DNA of 30,852 bases from positions 1 to 30,852 of IMG/VR virus record IMGVR_UViG_3300020436_000051; one strand, given 5' to 3'. Positions 21,641 to 28,342 of the stretch are shown here, one piece after another (within the stretch, counting starts at the first letter, position 1; the number at the start of each line of letters is the position of its first letter). The translations under genes and the position numbers were made by a program. The notes under the pieces are model-generated. The model worked only from the letters and a program-made list of their open reading frames with translations. It did not search any database and was not told the DNA's origin. This DNA is from a virus.

Positions 21641-22343
21641 ATATTCATTATTTACAGAAAAAGGCTATAAATTAACAAAAAAATATACTGTTCCTAGAAC
21701 TTATTTAGGAATGGGTAGATATGCAGCGTATAAAGACTTTGGTGAAAGTATTTGGAGAATAGGTTATGGAAGTGAAACTATTGATGATCATTATTTAGAT
21801 GCTAATGATAAAGCTATTCAAGAAGATATAGATAAACAATTCTATGAGGATTTAAAAAGTTTCTCTAAGGAAGCCGAAAAATATGTATTTGTGAATTTAA
21901 ACATAAATAAAAGAGCTGCTTTACTTAGTTTTGCTCATAGCATTGGTTTAAGCTCATTCAAATCTTGTAGATTACTTGATTTAATAAATAGTTATGCCTC
22001 GAAAAATAAAATAATAAAGGAATGGAGTCCCTATATAAATCGTATATGGATGTCAGGAGGCGATTTAATGACCGCTAGAAGGCGTACAGAGCTTGATATG
22101 TACTTTGCACCAGATAAAGAGATACCAACCTTCTACCGCCATAAATGCCACGCTAAAGTTTGTTTATTAAATATTGCAGAAACTTACAATGGATCTGCAA
22201 CACAAATAAAAGGGATTGAGTATTTAGAAAAAAAAATTAAAGAACTTGATCCATCTGGGGAGGTTCTGCGTCAGTTTTTTCGTTATTGGAACAGTACTCC
22301 AAGTGGTCTAGGATCTCCTTTGCGTCGTAAGGTCGATCCTTGA
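21627..22343 (+). CDS. GH24-like lysozyme / muramidase
   Basis: A 238-residue protein that starts at TTG 21627, inside the end of the previous gene. The N-terminus has TEKGYKL (E11 is a candidate catalytic acid), AAYKDFGESIWRIGYGSE and then an INKRAALLSFAHSIGLSSFKS segment. These match the landmarks of phage lysozymes of family GH24: 'E-G', 'Y-x-D-x-x-G-x-x-T-I-G-Y-G', 'Q-x-A-L-x-S-F-x-x-N-x-G-x-x-x-F', and a WMSGGDLMTARRRTELDMYF ending like 'G-L-x-x-R-R-x-x-E'. The family cleaves the cell-wall sugar backbone for lysis. The last 60 residues are outside the domain, and the gene overlaps a convergent gene by 107 bases. Confidence 0.65.
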   Translation: MSSHKYSLFTEKGYKLTKKYTVPRTYLGMGRYAAYKDFGESIWRIGYGSETIDDHYLDANDKAIQEDIDKQFYEDLKSFSKEAEKYVFVNLNINKRAALLSFAHSIGLSSFKSCRLLDLINSYASKNKIIKEWSPYINRIWMSGGDLMTARRRTELDMYFAPDKEIPTFYRHKCHAKVCLLNIAETYNGSATQIKGIEYLEKKIKELDPSGEVLRQFFRYWNSTPSGLGSPLRRKVDP

Positions 22344-22494
22344 GCCAATCAATACAATCCATCAGTAAGAGTTGCCTACTATAATTTTTTTCAAATTCTT
22401 GATAATTAATCGAAGTCTCTGGCATGGTCAAGGATGTTTGTTTCTGCTCTGACTCCTTTGCCATAGATTGATGTTGCGATTTCGAGGATGTCAT
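22237..22494 (-). CDS. Small hypothetical protein overlapping two neighbours
   Basis: An 85-residue reverse-strand ORF from ATG 22494; internal starts at 22464 and 22425 are possible. The C-terminal part is acidic and helical (LLLMDCIDWLKDRPYDAKEI, LDHLEYCSNNEK). Its end overlaps the lysozyme-like gene by 107 bases in the convergent sense. Its start overlaps the next reverse gene by up to 89 bases, or by 20 if 22425 is used. Such a long convergent overlap is uncommon, so one of the two 3' ends may be an extension or shadow. No family is recognised. Confidence 0.4.
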   Translation of the reverse strand: MTSSKSQHQSMAKESEQKQTSLTMPETSINYQEFEKNYSRQLLLMDCIDWLKDRPYDAKEILDHLEYCSNNEKTDAEPPQMDQVL

Positions 22495-22771
22495 TGTGTT
22501 TATCTGCTTCCATACTTATTTTTAGCAGTACTAAATATCCGATAAGATCATTAACTACATCTTCATCAGTAGCTAATAATCCAGCTCCTTTCATAATTCG
22601 ATTTAATTTATCATCTATACGCACTAAAAGTTGTTCTGTAGCAGAGCATTTACTAAAAATTCGGTTTGGTTTTAATGCAGAGTTACCATATTTTCTATTC
22701 TTATGAATTAAAAGTTCTTTAATATCATCACAGACAGAACTTATTTTCATTTCAATTTCATTCATTGTCAT
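22406..22771 (-). CDS. DUF1599 / nucleotide-modification-associated (Nmad1-type) protein
   Basis: The open frame reaches TTG 22783, but ATG 22771 has GGAG 7 bases upstream, a proper ribosome site, giving 121 residues. Landmarks of the DUF1599/Nmad1 family are seen: HKNRKYGNSALKPNRIFSK (residues 23-41), VRIDDKLNRI (49-58) and DEDVVNDLIGYLVLLKI (68-84). The family is small, all-helical and MazG-like in pattern, with acidic residues that may bind metal. It is linked to phage nucleotide modification by genome context rather than by a shown reaction. It sits in the same reverse block as a Dam-like methyltransferase, which fits a DNA or nucleotide modification theme. Confidence 0.7.
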   Translation of the reverse strand: MTMNEIEMKISSVCDDIKELLIHKNRKYGNSALKPNRIFSKCSATEQLLVRIDDKLNRIMKGAGLLATDEDVVNDLIGYLVLLKISMEADKHNDILEIATSIYGKGVRAETNILDHARDFD

Positions 22772-22795
22772 GTTCAGCTCCAATACAATAGAGGT

Positions 22796-22993
22796 ATGAA
22801 ACCTCAGTCTACTTCAAGTTACGACGTTGACAATCGTTACAGATTTTATAAGTCGTTAAATTCAAGAGAAGATATATCTCCTGACAGGAGAGGGGTCAGA
22901 CCAGGTGTTGATAATAATAGCTCTCAAAATTTTTTGAGATCTTATATAGGACAATTAAGGGACATGAATTTTCCTCGGCAAATGATTGATTAG
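22796..22993 (+). CDS. Small hypothetical protein, divergent from the Nmad1-type gene
   Basis: A 65-residue forward gene between two reverse genes. An AGAGGT tract 1 base before the ATG may act as a weak ribosome site. The sequence is polar, with YDVDNRYRFYKSLNSREDIS, RRGVRPGVDNNSSQNF and a RSYIGQLRDMNFPRQMID end. Its stop overlaps the convergent methyltransferase-like gene by 4 bases. No family is recognised. The tight borders on both sides favour a real gene. Confidence 0.5.
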   Translation: MKPQSTSSYDVDNRYRFYKSLNSREDISPDRRGVRPGVDNNSSQNFLRSYIGQLRDMNFPRQMID

Positions 22994-23610
22994 CAGATTA
23001 CTTTGCCAATATGAGAAAATATATTTTTAAATCTTTCTGTTTGATTAAAACCTAAATCTAATTCAGGTAAATAGATAAAATACCCCCAACTTATAGGTGA
23101 TTCTAAACATTCGAATTTTTTACCATGTATTAGATTAGCTCGATCAGTAGGAACACAAACTGGGAAATCCCACATTTCTGGACATGTTCTTATCATTTCA
23201 GAATAGGTAGTGAAAAACAAAGCTTCTGGTATATTTCTTAATTTCCATTCTTTTAATAATCTTCTGAACCATATTACAGACGGAGCTTTTGCTCCTTGAC
23301 CTGCAGATAAACTCCATCTCCATGTCCCTCTTTTCTTTGCAAAAGAACATCTTCCAAAAGTGGGAGGAAATAAATAAGTTTTACCAGTCCAAGGTTCCTC
23401 AATATTTAAACCATCAATATCGTATGTATATATTTTCTTTGCTCTTAAAAATTGATTATTTGCATCATATGTTGAGCATGGATCTAAATCTATATTTTTT
23501 AATAATGCATCTATGTAAGGTAAATAATCACATGGAGTCAACCAATCATGAGTTATGTGATCTACTTGTGCTAATGATCTTCTACTAGCACCCCATGATC
23601 CTTTAGTCAC
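22990..23610 (-). CDS. Phage Dam-like N6-adenine methyltransferase with altered motif IV
   Basis: A 206-residue protein. It follows the phage Dam-type family (PF05869): HDWLTPCDYLPYIDALLK, then IDLDPCSTYDANNQF (motif I region), DGLN...PWTGKTYLF and a C-terminal ISWGYFIYLPELDLGF. In this family the catalytic tetrapeptide is (D/N/S)PP(Y/F/W); here it reads F81-P-P-T84 (bases 23359-23370), so both variable positions are lost. It may be inactive, bind without methylating, or use another residue. It overlaps the next gene by 4 bases (ATGA) and is the last of an operon of at least three genes. Confidence 0.6.
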   Translation of the reverse strand: MTKGSWGASRRSLAQVDHITHDWLTPCDYLPYIDALLKNIDLDPCSTYDANNQFLRAKKIYTYDIDGLNIEEPWTGKTYLFPPTFGRCSFAKKRGTWRWSLSAGQGAKAPSVIWFRRLLKEWKLRNIPEALFFTTYSEMIRTCPEMWDFPVCVPTDRANLIHGKKFECLESPISWGYFIYLPELDLGFNQTERFKNIFSHIGKVIC

Positions 23611-24014
23611 ATTTGTTTAAAGCTTGCACCTTCACTATCAATTTTATAGTGAACTAGAGACATTTCTTTATCATCTTGAATAATAAATAAAGCTTCTTTA
23701 TCAGGATCTAATTTTTCTGCTCGAACTATAGCCTGTTTCATTACATCTGCAGCACCTTCTAAATCATTCTTATTGAGGTCATCTACAGCAGTAATAAGGT
23801 TATTAACTGTTAAATAGAACATAGATTTCTTTTCATCTTCCTGAGTTGGGACATATACCATCGCCCCTGGACCATCATTGTGATAAAACTTGTAATAGAA
23901 TTCACACATATCAGCACATATTCGTTCAATAGTTAATTTATAAAGTTTTTTTTCATCTTCACCTATTGCTGTCCCAATTAATTTTTTTAATAGTTGATTT
24001 CTTCTGCTAGTCAT
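23607..24014 (-). CDS. Hypothetical protein in the methyltransferase operon
   Basis: A 135-residue protein coupled on both sides by ATGA overlaps: its start to the gene at 24011 and its end to the methyltransferase-like gene. It is rich in charged helices (KKLYKLTIERICADMCEFYY, then DDLNKNDLEGAADVMKQAIV) and ends VHYKIDSEGASF. No nuclease or binding motif is recognised. Coupling implies a shared role with the Dam-like protein, but the sequence itself does not show it. Confidence 0.6.
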   Translation of the reverse strand: MTSRRNQLLKKLIGTAIGEDEKKLYKLTIERICADMCEFYYKFYHNDGPGAMVYVPTQEDEKKSMFYLTVNNLITAVDDLNKNDLEGAADVMKQAIVRAEKLDPDKEALFIIQDDKEMSLVHYKIDSEGASFKQM

Positions 24015-24616
24015 TTAGTTTCCCCAACTGTTACATTGTTATCCTTTTTTTTATCTTTGTCAATTTTTATAAGATCTTTTAACCCTGATTTTTTAAGTGT
24101 TTCTAATAATTTTGGTAGGGGTCTATAAAGAACAACAGCTTTCTGCATATTTCCAATTTTTTTTATTAATTTTCCGTTTTTATCTCTTAATTTTGTAAGT
24201 TCTCCTTGTCTAATTAAATATTCTGCAACACATCTATATCTTCTTTTTTCAGCTAAATTTATCTCTGGATATCTATCGCAGATTGTACTAGTTTTCATAT
24301 CACTGAAAGTAAGTCTTATCTGATCAGCCAGTGATAATCCAAGTATTAAGTCTTTCGTGCTTGTTTCATAGCTTGAAACTAATTCTAAATATCTTCTAAG
24401 ATCTTGATTATTAAAACTACCAGAGGGAGGTATAAATATTTCTACTTGTTCTATTAAAGACTTGCACAATTTTTTTCTAAAATTTTTTGTTGTGACTGAA
24501 TTTATATCTAAATCAACAAATCTGTAACTCTGATAGAGATTATCAGGATCTTTGTGTGGTGCATAATTTGTCGTATCTAAGATATCTACCCAGTCCTCTA
24601 ATTGTTGTGCTTCCAT
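24011..24616 (-). CDS. Hypothetical basic protein in the methyltransferase operon
   Basis: A 201-residue protein, acidic at the N-terminus and very basic at the C-terminus (KSGLKDLIKIDKDKKKDN). The middle has AEKRRYRCVAEYLIRQGEL and RDKNGKLIKKIGNMQKA, which could be a small winged-helix or DNA-binding element but is not a clear match. It is the start of an ATGA-coupled run of three genes, 29 bases downstream of the gene at 24646. Function is unknown. Confidence 0.6.
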   Translation of the reverse strand: MEAQQLEDWVDILDTTNYAPHKDPDNLYQSYRFVDLDINSVTTKNFRKKLCKSLIEQVEIFIPPSGSFNNQDLRRYLELVSSYETSTKDLILGLSLADQIRLTFSDMKTSTICDRYPEINLAEKRRYRCVAEYLIRQGELTKLRDKNGKLIKKIGNMQKAVVLYRPLPKLLETLKKSGLKDLIKIDKDKKKDNNVTVGETK

Positions 24617-24645
24617 TCGAGGACACTATCTGTTCAGATACTAGC

Positions 24646-25014
24646 TTACTTTTTAATATCGTTCCATTGTTGTCTATGACTAATTAGTAAAGCCCAGATA
24701 TAGTAATACTTTAGGCTTCTAAAATGATCTTTTAGTTTTACATGTTCATCCCAATCTTCACCATATAATTCAGTTAATCTTTTCTTACATTTTTCTAGTG
24801 AGCCACTATAATTTGTAGCTTCCCATAATGATTTAGCTAAAAGCATTTCTTGAAGTGTACATAGTCCTTGAAGATCTAGAGTAGACAGACCATGTAGAAG
24901 TTGGCTAATATCGGAGAGATATGGATATTGTTCGTCATGCGTCGCCCTATTACTTACGCTGAATTGATTTTGATTCTGTTCCTTCTCCCTGTTGGGTATA
25001 TCGGAGTTAATCAT
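24646..25014 (-). CDS. Hypothetical protein at the head of the reverse block
   Basis: A 122-residue protein. It has a polar N-terminus (NREKEQNQNQFSVSNRATH) and a helical C-terminus (LQGLCTLQEMLLAKSLWEAT, KKRLTELYGEDWDEHVKLKD). It lies 29 bases before the coupled trio and probably shares their transcript, whose promoter would be in the 56-base divergent gap 25015-25070. The forward side of that gap has a TCACTATAG string that recalls a T7 promoter end, but I do not rely on it. The family is not recognised. Confidence 0.55.
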   Translation of the reverse strand: MINSDIPNREKEQNQNQFSVSNRATHDEQYPYLSDISQLLHGLSTLDLQGLCTLQEMLLAKSLWEATNYSGSLEKCKKRLTELYGEDWDEHVKLKDHFRSLKYYYIWALLISHRQQWNDIKK

Positions 25015-25070
25015 TTGTATGAGTTTGTTTCAGATAGAATCACTATAGAAATTAAATTTAAAGAAAGATA

Positions 25071-25652
25071 ATGTCAAGTCTTTTTGGAGGGGGATCATCA
25101 CCACAAATTGTGATTCCTGAGCAGCAAAAATCAAAAGCATTTCAAACTATAATACCGCAGCAGACTTTTCAAAATGCAGCGGAATATATGGGAAGATTAG
25201 ATAATGAATACAACAGAATACTTGATAGACAATATGATCAGGTAGGAACTCCTGCAGACCAAGGAGCAAGAGCAAGAGGAAGACAGCTTCAAGGGCGTTC
25301 AACTTATCTATCATCATTACCAAGCACAGCTGGACAAGATGTAAGAGATGTAGCACAAATGAGAGTAGATGATGCAAAACTTGCTTATAAAGATGCTTTA
25401 GACAGAGCTAAAACGTCTGAGCGTAAATACGCACCTGTAACTAGATCAGGATTTGATAGCAGGCAATATTTAGAAAATTACAAAGATCTAAGAGATGCTT
25501 TTGGTAATGATTTAGAGAAAGCTAAACAACATTACATAGACTTTGGAAAGGATGAAGGCAGAACTGATGAAGATATTCATGGATTAAATAAAGGAGTACC
25601 AGGCTTTGCTAGATCTACTCAATCATCATTTCTACCTAGAGAAGTAAATTAA
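25071..25652 (+). CDS. Small structural-like protein with FDxxxYLxxYxDLxxAFG motif
   Basis: A 193-residue forward gene between two reverse genes. The N-terminus MSSLFGGGSSPQIVIPEQQK is typical of small phage virion proteins. The middle (residues about 35-120) is one long charged helix region. Near residue 127 the sequence FDSRQYLENYKDLRDAFG, followed by HYIDFGKDEGR, is a known short repeat of cyanobacterial and cyanophage surface proteins; here it occurs once. The last part is Ser-rich. It may be a minor virion protein. It ends 14 bases before the convergent gene. Confidence 0.6.
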   Translation: MSSLFGGGSSPQIVIPEQQKSKAFQTIIPQQTFQNAAEYMGRLDNEYNRILDRQYDQVGTPADQGARARGRQLQGRSTYLSSLPSTAGQDVRDVAQMRVDDAKLAYKDALDRAKTSERKYAPVTRSGFDSRQYLENYKDLRDAFGNDLEKAKQHYIDFGKDEGRTDEDIHGLNKGVPGFARSTQSSFLPREVN

Positions 25653-25666
25653 GGAAGTAAATTTTT

Positions 25667-26344
25667 CTAGAGAATGACTTTACCAAAGTCCACAGAATCT
25701 TTTATATTGTCAGTAATTTGACCAAAATTAATCTGTTCTTCAACGGTTTCTGATGTAAGTCTCCAATCTGTCACTGATACATTTAATCCAATAGAGTAAG
25801 TTGTTTCTAAATATCTAATATCATTTGTGATAACAAATAAATATTTTCCTTTTTGTAATAATGAAGATGGATAATCATCTAATAAAATTCCAGTGTCATC
25901 ATCTTCATAATCTATTGATGAATCACGAAACACATATCCATCATCATTTATAGGTAATTCTTGTCTGTGCCCATTTTCATCAATTTCATAAAAGGCTAAT
26001 AAAGTATTTCTGTTAGTTTGATTTTCATATGAAGTAGCAGAAAATTCTTGAGTAAATTGAATTGATCTGGGCAAAGATAAATTTATTTCATAAAATGTGC
26101 TTTGTATTCTTGATAATCCACCATGAGTATTAGTTATAACTTGTGTTTTGAATAATTCTGTAAAATCTCCAAGATCTATTGGGTTATTTAAATTATCTCC
26201 TTGTTCTGCAGGTCTAGGATCAGAACCAAAATAAGAAGTAGGCCCATATGCAGTAGGACCTGCTCCACCTGTGGGGTAAGCTTCAACAGTACCTAAATTA
26301 AAAAAACCTAAATTAGTTGGGATAGTAGTAAGAAATCTTGCCAC
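25667..26344 (-). CDS. Hypothetical beta-rich virion-type protein
   Basis: A 225-residue protein on the reverse strand. It starts MARFLTTIPTNLGFFNLGTV and has a Gly/Pro-rich segment (PTGGAGPTAYGPTSYFGSD), then a beta domain with YEINLSLPRSIQFTQEF, a TLLAFYEIDENGHRQEL segment and KGKYLFVITNDIRYLETTYS. The end (NIKDSVDFGKVIL) is a short helix plus strand. The PNPIDLG and Y...S.D.. spacing recalls calcium-dependent pre-peptidase-type beta domains, but I am not sure. It is flanked by the degenerate HNH gene one base away. Confidence 0.55.
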   Translation of the reverse strand: MARFLTTIPTNLGFFNLGTVEAYPTGGAGPTAYGPTSYFGSDPRPAEQGDNLNNPIDLGDFTELFKTQVITNTHGGLSRIQSTFYEINLSLPRSIQFTQEFSATSYENQTNRNTLLAFYEIDENGHRQELPINDDGYVFRDSSIDYEDDDTGILLDDYPSSLLQKGKYLFVITNDIRYLETTYSIGLNVSVTDWRLTSETVEEQINFGQITDNIKDSVDFGKVIL

Positions 26345-26345
26345 T

Positions 26346-27461
26346 TTAAGTTTGTTTATTCCTTTCTCTATGATACTGCAGAATATTTTCGTGATGAAGC
26401 TTAACGTCTTTTATAGCTTTACATTCAGGTATTTCTTTTACACCTTTTATCATCAAATGCTTAGGATTACAGCAAAATGCTGTGCATTCCGGCTTATTGA
26501 AAATACGATATTTACCTGTATATCCACGACTTAACCAGAAAGCTATACGTGGAGCAGATTGTGTTTTACCTGAGTGAAAAGGAGAGGGAAAATATGCAGT
26601 AGATTCTGTCCCATTTTTTCTAGTAGCACCTTGCCATACCCAACAATCATCTTCTTCTTTTATATCTACTTGTTCCCAAAATCTTTTTACTTGCCAATAC
26701 CACTTCATTTCGAATTCTCTAACATCTACTGTGCATCTAGCTTTTTTTATTTCTTCCATACAATCAAGGCACTCTCCCATTAATCCAAAGTTACCTTTAT
26801 GTTTGTTAGTTCCTTGTATATGCCAAGGACATTCGTAGTGTTGAGTTTCTGTCACGACTCCTCTAAAATTTTTTGCTTCATTTGGATGAGCTCTCATTAA
26901 ATTTACACAAGTGTCTGAGAGATTTGACCAAATCTTTTCCTCATTATATTGATCTTCTTTATCTTCGACATTCTCATAAGTCTCCCCAGAGCAAATTCTT
27001 CTTACTGAATGATATGGCAAACGATAATGTTTAGATAATTTTCTACTACTTACACCACTTTGATTTTCGTTTCTCAACTTAGTTATTAAGTCAATATTTA
27101 TAGATTTTTCACTAACTTTTGCATTTTCATATGCTACATCTTTTCTTGTTCCCCAATAATAATGAGAAGGATTTAGACAGAATTGAGATTTACATTCACT
27201 TCTTTTGACAATTATTGGTTTTTCTTCCGAATAATTTCTTCCAGTCATATTTAATATTAAAGGTCTAGCATCATGTCCTTTATACATAAGTTTTGTTTTT
27301 TTACTTGTAGTAAAACCTTTGAATCCAGCACTATTCATCTTCGTCAAACACCAACAAGATTCTTTACCAAAGTGTTCTAAAGCTGTTTGAAAAGCTCGTA
27401 CAAATAATATTTGATCATATGCAGTCAAATTCTTATATAAAAATGCATCACTATTCTTCAT
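26346..27461 (-). CDS. Tandem degenerate HNH-like protein with HTH and zinc motif
   Basis: The frame is open from 27611, but I prefer ATG 27461 (MKNSDAFLYKNLTAYDQ). The longer N-terminus would cross the repeat elements of the gene-free region; ATG 27497 is another choice. This gives 371 residues. Two HNH_3-like halves are seen: near the N-terminus SECKSQFCLNPSHYYWGTRK...EN, and at the C-terminus DDCWVWQGA, APRIAFWLSRG and CTAFCCNPKHLMIKG. Between them are a helix-turn-helix-like segment (SSRKLSKHYRLPYHSVRRIC) and a CxxH...CxxC zinc pattern (CPWH, CLDC). In both halves the usual first catalytic His is absent, so it may bind DNA without cutting. Confidence 0.6.
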   Translation of the reverse strand: MKNSDAFLYKNLTAYDQILFVRAFQTALEHFGKESCWCLTKMNSAGFKGFTTSKKTKLMYKGHDARPLILNMTGRNYSEEKPIIVKRSECKSQFCLNPSHYYWGTRKDVAYENAKVSEKSINIDLITKLRNENQSGVSSRKLSKHYRLPYHSVRRICSGETYENVEDKEDQYNEEKIWSNLSDTCVNLMRAHPNEAKNFRGVVTETQHYECPWHIQGTNKHKGNFGLMGECLDCMEEIKKARCTVDVREFEMKWYWQVKRFWEQVDIKEEDDCWVWQGATRKNGTESTAYFPSPFHSGKTQSAPRIAFWLSRGYTGKYRIFNKPECTAFCCNPKHLMIKGVKEIPECKAIKDVKLHHENILQYHRERNKQT

Positions 27462-27521
27462 GCAAAGTAGGGGGTAGGTGTACTCGTAAGCATACATCCC
27501 TTTGATAGCAATGGCAATCGT

Positions 27522-27532
27522 TGAACACCCAA
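27522..27532 (+). repeat. Inverted repeat arm, left
   Basis: TGAACACCCAA at 27522-27532 is the exact reverse complement of TTGGGTGTTCA at 27671-27681, 138 bases away. Outside this core the arms stay partly alike (a poly-T/A tract and GGTA/GGAA). It overlaps the possible N-terminal extension of the degenerate HNH ORF, which supports a later start for that gene. Confidence 0.6.
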
Positions 27533-27577
27533 ATACCAAAAAATTTTGCCTATTTATATTACTTCTATAGAAGATGA

Positions 27578-27625
27578 GGTTAGGTGCATGACTGTTTAAC
27601 TTTATATACACTCACTTACCTAACC
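27578..27625 (+). repeat. Direct repeat copy 1, also palindromic at its ends
   Basis: This 48-base element starts GGTTAGGT and ends ACCTAACC, so its ends can pair as an 8-base stem. Inside are ATGACTGTTTAA and TATACACTCA, both repeated exactly in copy 2 at 27792-27840. The spacing between copies is about 214 bases. The purpose is unknown; an operator pair or a recombination site fits. Confidence 0.75.
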
Positions 27626-27670
27626 ACCGCATACATGAAGGTAAGTAAAATGCCATTATTTTTTAGGAAC

Positions 27671-27681
27671 TTGGGTGTTCA
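27671..27681 (+). repeat. Inverted repeat arm, right
   Basis: TTGGGTGTTCA, exact reverse complement of 27522-27532. The run of T just before it (TTATTTTTTAG) also mirrors the AAAAAATT tract beyond the left arm, so the imperfect inverted repeat extends to about 24 bases. Confidence 0.6.
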
Positions 27682-27791
27682 TAGTAAACCTCAGTCATAT
27701 AAATCTATTTCAAATGCAAAGTACAAATATTTGCACTAACCCTACCACTATTTTTCGATAAAAAATGCGAAAAAAGTTTTTGAAGGTTTTG

Positions 27792-27840
27792 GGTTAGGTA
27801 GATGACTGTTTAAAAAGGGTATACACTCATATACCTAGTC
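27792..27840 (+). repeat. Direct repeat copy 2
   Basis: A 49-base element starting GGTTAGGT, then ATGACTGTTTAA, TATACACTCA and TACCTAG. The first 8, the 12-base core and the 10-base core are identical to copy 1; the short stretch between the cores differs. It lies 51 bases before the ATG of the gene at 27891, a natural place for an operator or promoter. Confidence 0.75.
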
Positions 27841-27890
27841 TCAAAGTCTTGTCGATGATATTATTGAAAAAACAACTTTTGTAAAGATAA

Positions 27891-28112
27891 ATGCCAGGAT
27901 ACCCAATGCAAGCTGGATTTGATGAAAGTTCTTTGATGTCAGATCCGAAATTAAAACAAATGGATACTATGAATCAAGGAAATATGGTTAGTGCTCCTTA
28001 CTTTCAAGCTAATAAGATGGCAGCTGAAAAAACTAATCCAATGAATGCTATTTCACAAGAAACTCCAGTCGGTGACAGAGTTGATGATTTTTTAAATAGA
28101 ATGGGTGCATAA
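27891..28112 (+). CDS. Small Met-rich hypothetical protein
   Basis: A 73-residue protein with an unusual number of Met residues (12), for example SLMSDPKLKQMDTMNQGNMV, and a helical end (PVGDRVDDFLNRMGA). No membrane segment or motif is recognised. It is followed 1 base later by the next small gene. The start is the first ATG after the repeat region. It may be a small virion or assembly protein. Confidence 0.5.
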   Translation: MPGYPMQAGFDESSLMSDPKLKQMDTMNQGNMVSAPYFQANKMAAEKTNPMNAISQETPVGDRVDDFLNRMGA

Positions 28113-28113
28113 A

Positions 28114-28299
28114 ATGGGAGATAATGATTTTCCAGCTGTAATGGCAAATGGAGGAGGTAAGAATTTTTTATCAGGATTTGTCAAAGGTATGAGTAAATAT
28201 AGTCAATCAGGAACAGATATAGATGACTTCGAAATTGAAAGAGAATACGAGCAAGATCTAGGGAAACCAATGATAGAAACAGTGAGATTTCGTAAATAA
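28114..28299 (+). CDS. Small hypothetical protein
   Basis: The frame is open from GTG 28105, but ATG 28114, just after the previous stop, is the natural start, giving 61 residues. It has GDNDFPAVMANGGGKNF, then GFVKGMSKYSQSGTDIDDFE, and a charged end (EYEQDLGKPMIETVRFRK). No known family. The tight spacing to the gene before it suggests a two-gene unit. Confidence 0.5.
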   Translation: MGDNDFPAVMANGGGKNFLSGFVKGMSKYSQSGTDIDDFEIEREYEQDLGKPMIETVRFRK

Positions 28300-28342
28300 A
28301 GTTATCGTAAAATTGATTTAACAATCAAGTTTTTAAATATAA

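Larger units (their letters stand above)
27612..27890. other. Gene-free region with repeats
   Basis: About 280 bases with no supported gene, between the reverse HNH-like gene and the forward gene at 27891. It holds one full direct repeat copy, part of the other, the right arm of an inverted repeat, a TATAAATC box near 27699-27706 (7 of 8 to the T4 late octamer) and an inverted CTAACCC/GGGTTAG pair (27736-27742 and 27791-27797). No tRNA-like fold is seen. Confidence 0.5.

Noticed and set aside
25040-25048. TCACTATAG string before the gene at 25071, like the end of a T7 promoter
   Set aside because: Only 9 bases match, the upstream part of the T7 promoter is missing, and no T7-type polymerase gene is in view; chance is likely.
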